Source: Terrabacter tumescens (GTDB lineage: Bacteria; Actinomycetota; Actinomycetes; Actinomycetales; Dermatophilaceae). From it: a stretch of DNA of 64,000 nt. The stretch is from the NCBI RefSeq assembly GCF_014646815.1, contig NZ_BMNZ01000003.1, positions 593,631 to 657,630 of the forward strand. Reading direction: 5' to 3'. The notes beneath the pieces are model-generated. The model saw only the letters and a list, made by a program, of their open reading frames with translations. It was not told the origin of the DNA and did not search any database. Every line of letters begins with the position of its first letter. The stretch's first letter is position 1. The position numbers and the translations under genes were made by a program. Below, piece after piece: positions 61,570 to 64,000 of the stretch.

Positions 61570-61797
61570 GCCGGCGGTTTCCTTTCACAACGTCCCGGCT
61601 GCGGCTCGCGCCACTGCGCGCGCCTCTCGTGGGGCCGGGGGGCGCCGCGGGTTGCGGCGTTAACGACCACGGTCCCTGAAATGGGCGCGCGCGCCATCGG
61701 CCAGCGGGTTGGTTGTGGGTGATCGAAGGACGCAGCGGCTGGTCAAACTTTCGATGGATGCCGGGCCCACCGGCAGCGCCGTAAGGTGATCCGAGAC

Positions 61798-63108
61798 ATG
61801 TCTTCTCATTCGTCCGCCCTTTCGGGCTCCACTGTCGCCAGCGGCCGATTGGAGCGGATGCCCATCCCTACGGCGTTGCGCTGGGGCGTCCACCTGCTCG
61901 TCGCTGCCCTGCTCGTCCTCACCGCTCTGCGCGCCGTGGTCGGCCGCACATCGGGCTGGCCCTTGGTCGTGCTCTTCGCTGGTCTCGTCGCGATCGTCTA
62001 CTCTGTCGGGCCACGATGGGCCGCGGTGAGCCGGTCACCACGCGCGGCGCGTGCCTGGCTCGCGCTGCTACTGACTGCTTGGCTGGCGCTGCTGGCCGTG
62101 AGCCCGGAAGCGGTCTATCTGGCGTTCCCGTGGTTCTTTCTGCTGCTTCATCTGCTGCCCCGTCGCGGTGGACTGACCGCCGTCGCCGTGGTCACCGTGG
62201 CGGCGGTGGCCGGGTTCGCTTGGCACCAGAGGACCCTGACCGCGGCCATGGTGATCGGCCCCGTCCTCGGGGCCGGGGTCGTCACCGCGACCGTGTTCGG
62301 CTACCAGGCCCTCTATGCCGAGTCCGAGCGCCGGCGCCGGCTGATCCTCGAGCTCGACCGTACCCGGTCCGACCTGGCAGCCGTGCAACACCGGGCTGGG
62401 GTGATGGACGAACGAGAACGGCTGGCTCGGGAGATCCACGACACACTGACCCAGGGCCTGTCCAGCATCCAGCTGCTGCTCCGCGCTGCGACCCGGTCCC
62501 TGGACTCCGAGCGCGAGGTCAACCCGGCCCGGGCACTGGACCTGGTCGAGCAGGCCCGTCACGAGGCGCACCAGAACCTCGCGGAGGCACGACGGTTCGT
62601 GCGGGCCCTGGCTCCTGGTGATCTTGAGGAGTCAACGCTCACCGGAGCCCTGCGACGCCTGTGCGAGACCACTACGTCCCGCTCAGGCATCCCGGTGTCC
62701 TTCCACGAGGTGGGACCCCCGGTCCTGTTGACCACACCGGCCGAAGTCGCGCTCCTGCGCATCGCCCAAACGGCCCTGGCCAACACCACCCAGCACGCCA
62801 AGCCCACCCGCGCCGACGTCACATTCACCGTCATGGATGCGGCCGTCACCCTCGACATCGTCGACAACGGCATTGGCTTTGCCCTCCGATCCGAAGCGAG
62901 CGCAGGTCCGGGTGCCGTGGCGGTGGCCGGCTCCCGAGGTTTCGGGCTGCGCTCCATGGCATCGCGCGCCGCAGAGCTCGGCGGCGTGCTGACCGTGGAG
63001 TCACAACCGGGCCGTGGGACTGCGGTCTCGGTGCTGTTCGACCGGGCCGCCGCCTCACGGGCAGCTGAGGCCGACGCGGCCGACGTGGGATCGGGTGGGG
63101 CCACGTGA
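61798..63108 (+). CDS. NarL-type sensor histidine kinase
   Basis: A 436-residue kinase with about five to six membrane helices (residues 20-175), a short linker and a HisKA_3 domain with the phospho-acceptor in LAREIHDTLTQGLSSIQ near residue 215. The ATPase domain has a shortened N-box (LLRIAQTALANTTQHA) and the G-boxes IVDNGIGF and GFGLRSMASRA. The extracellular loops are short, so it likely senses inside or next to the membrane. The ATG at 61798 follows AAGGTGA; a GTG at 61786 is possible. Its stop overlaps the response regulator (GTGA). Confidence 0.9.
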   Translation: MSSHSSALSGSTVASGRLERMPIPTALRWGVHLLVAALLVLTALRAVVGRTSGWPLVVLFAGLVAIVYSVGPRWAAVSRSPRAARAWLALLLTAWLALLAVSPEAVYLAFPWFFLLLHLLPRRGGLTAVAVVTVAAVAGFAWHQRTLTAAMVIGPVLGAGVVTATVFGYQALYAESERRRRLILELDRTRSDLAAVQHRAGVMDERERLAREIHDTLTQGLSSIQLLLRAATRSLDSEREVNPARALDLVEQARHEAHQNLAEARRFVRALAPGDLEESTLTGALRRLCETTTSRSGIPVSFHEVGPPVLLTTPAEVALLRIAQTALANTTQHAKPTRADVTFTVMDAAVTLDIVDNGIGFALRSEASAGPGAVAVAGSRGFGLRSMASRAAELGGVLTVESQPGRGTAVSVLFDRAAASRAAEADAADVGSGGAT

Positions 63109-63749
63109 CACCGATCCGGCTGCTGCTCGTCGATGACCACCCTGTCGTCCGCGCCGGCTTGCGGGCGGTCCTCGAGTCGGAGCCTGACATCACCGTCGTC
63201 GACGAAACCGCAACCGCTGAGGCTGCGGTCCTGCGAACGAAGATCGGAGATGTCGACGTCGTCCTCATGGACTTGCAGTTCGGTCAGGGAATGGGAGGCA
63301 GTGCAGCCACCAAGGCCATCACCGGCAGGAACGGTGCGCCCCGCGTGATCGTCCTGACCACCTACGACACGGAAGTGGACATCATCGCTGCCGTCGAAGC
63401 GGGCGCGTCCGGCTACCTCCTCAAGGATGCGCCGCCAGAGGAGCTCCTCGCCGCTGTCCGCGCCGCAGCAGCTGGGCAGTCGGCCCTCGCCCCGGCCGTC
63501 ACCGATCGACTCATCGAGCGGATTCGGACCCCTGCCACGTCCCTCAGTACCAGGGAGACCGAAGTGCTGACGCTCGTGGCTCATGGACTGTCGAACCAAC
63601 AGATCGCCCAGCAGCTCTTCCTCTCCCAAGCCACGATCAAGTCCCACCTCGTCCACATCTTCACCAAACTCAACGCGGACTCCCGCACCGCAGCAGTCGC
63701 GACCGCCGTCCGACGAGGGCTCATCCGCCCAAACCGGACACGCCCTTGA
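63105..63749 (+). CDS. NarL/LuxR-type response regulator
   Basis: A 214-residue protein with a receiver domain (acidic DDH pair in LLVDDHPVVRAG, phospho-acceptor in VVLMDLQFG, switch Thr of VLTTYDT, Lys of YLLKDAP) and a C-terminal LuxR helix-turn-helix (LSTRETEVLTLVAHGLSNQQ, then SQATIKSHLVHIFTKL). Cognate partner of the kinase encoded just before it; together with the divergent exporter this forms a TCS-transporter module. Confidence 0.93.
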   Translation: MTPIRLLLVDDHPVVRAGLRAVLESEPDITVVDETATAEAAVLRTKIGDVDVVLMDLQFGQGMGGSAATKAITGRNGAPRVIVLTTYDTEVDIIAAVEAGASGYLLKDAPPEELLAAVRAAAAGQSALAPAVTDRLIERIRTPATSLSTRETEVLTLVAHGLSNQQIAQQLFLSQATIKSHLVHIFTKLNADSRTAAVATAVRRGLIRPNRTRP

Positions 63750-64000
63750 GCGCACGGGTGGGCCGGCCACAACATCCGACCTCCACCGCACGTCTACAAC
63801 ACAGATGCCCCGCCCGATCGCCGGAGACCTCGAACTCACCCGGGAGACCTGGAGCTGCGCGGCGACACCGGACTCTCCGTCATCACCTACACCGGCGAAC
63901 CTGGCACGGCCTCAGGCCACGCCCTGTCCCGTCCCGGGTTTAGTGGAGGCTCGGAACTGACGTTTTGACAGTAGCCGTCACGGGGTTCTGTCGGTAGTGC
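63750..64000. other. no gene recognised; sequence runs out of the window
   Basis: About 250 bases with no recognised coding region. From about 63940 the composition shifts (CGGAACTGACGTTTTGACAG) and could be the edge of a further element, but nothing decisive is visible. Confidence 0.4.

Noticed and set aside
63930..64000. End of an insertion sequence
   Set aside because: The composition changes, but no inverted repeat, target duplication or transposase is visible before the window ends.

Overview
The window is about 70% G+C chromosomal DNA from an actinobacterium. GTG starts, 4-base ATGA/GTGA overlaps between operon genes, a WXG100 protein, DUF3263 and DUF4031 proteins and a CIRCE-controlled lone groEL all point that way. 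The gene mix suggests an Intrasporangiaceae-type genome (Janibacter/Phycicoccus/Terrabacter relatives), but that family name is an inference.

Layout. 1-6 kb: the visible part of an ATPase-type regulator, an alpha/beta hydrolase, an ABC exporter with its TetR regulator and a probable operator, and an M20 amidohydrolase. 6-11 kb: a winged-helix regulator divergent from a single very large gene that joins a DabB-like proton-channel subunit to a DabA-like (DUF2309) subunit, i.e. a predicted one-polypeptide inorganic-carbon pump. 11-16 kb: tRNA-Tyr, yajQ, a DUF4031-NUDIX protein, a WXG100 protein, groEL with two CIRCE boxes, and a HIT protein. 16-21 kb: a metallo-beta-lactamase-fold protein, an AbiEi/DUF559-type gene broken by an in-frame amber codon and bracketed by two related hairpins, and a GNAT / P1-peptidase / SRPBCC operon. 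21-31 kb: a PLP decarboxylase, a HAD phosphatase, nagA, the divergent DNA-repair pair udgX and ung, an SGNH hydrolase, a secreted M6 (immune inhibitor A-like) protease and gabT.

31-44 kb: an ArsR / AHSA1 / VOC operon, a molybdate operon (TOBE regulator, modA, modB, modC), an MFS permease whose tail runs into a repeat, an acyl-CoA dehydrogenase with an SDR, an ArfB-like release factor followed by a 32-bp tandem hairpin repeat, an alpha/beta hydrolase, a SigE-type sigma factor with a membrane partner, and a Crp/Fnr regulator. 44-50 kb: a four-gene operon with every junction overlapping by 4 bases: hybrid histidine kinase, response regulator, response regulator-cyclase, and a PGM1-like ATP-grasp peptide ligase. 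50-57 kb: an MMPL transporter, then a nitrogen-oxide-type cluster (DUF2249 protein, a membrane-fused NirK-like copper protein, hemerythrin) divergent from an Fe-S-type winged-helix regulator. 57-59 kb: HAD, methyltransferase and a possible NUDIX protein.

59-64 kb looks acquired. A 45-nt 3' fragment of a tRNA-Thr(TGT) gene marks a probable attachment site. To its right lie a second ABC exporter, paralogous to the one at 2-4 kb, a small ACT-domain protein and a NarL-type two-component system. The short word GGCATAC/GTATGCC, very frequent elsewhere in the window, is absent here. No rRNA, CRISPR array, integrase or complete insertion sequence was seen.
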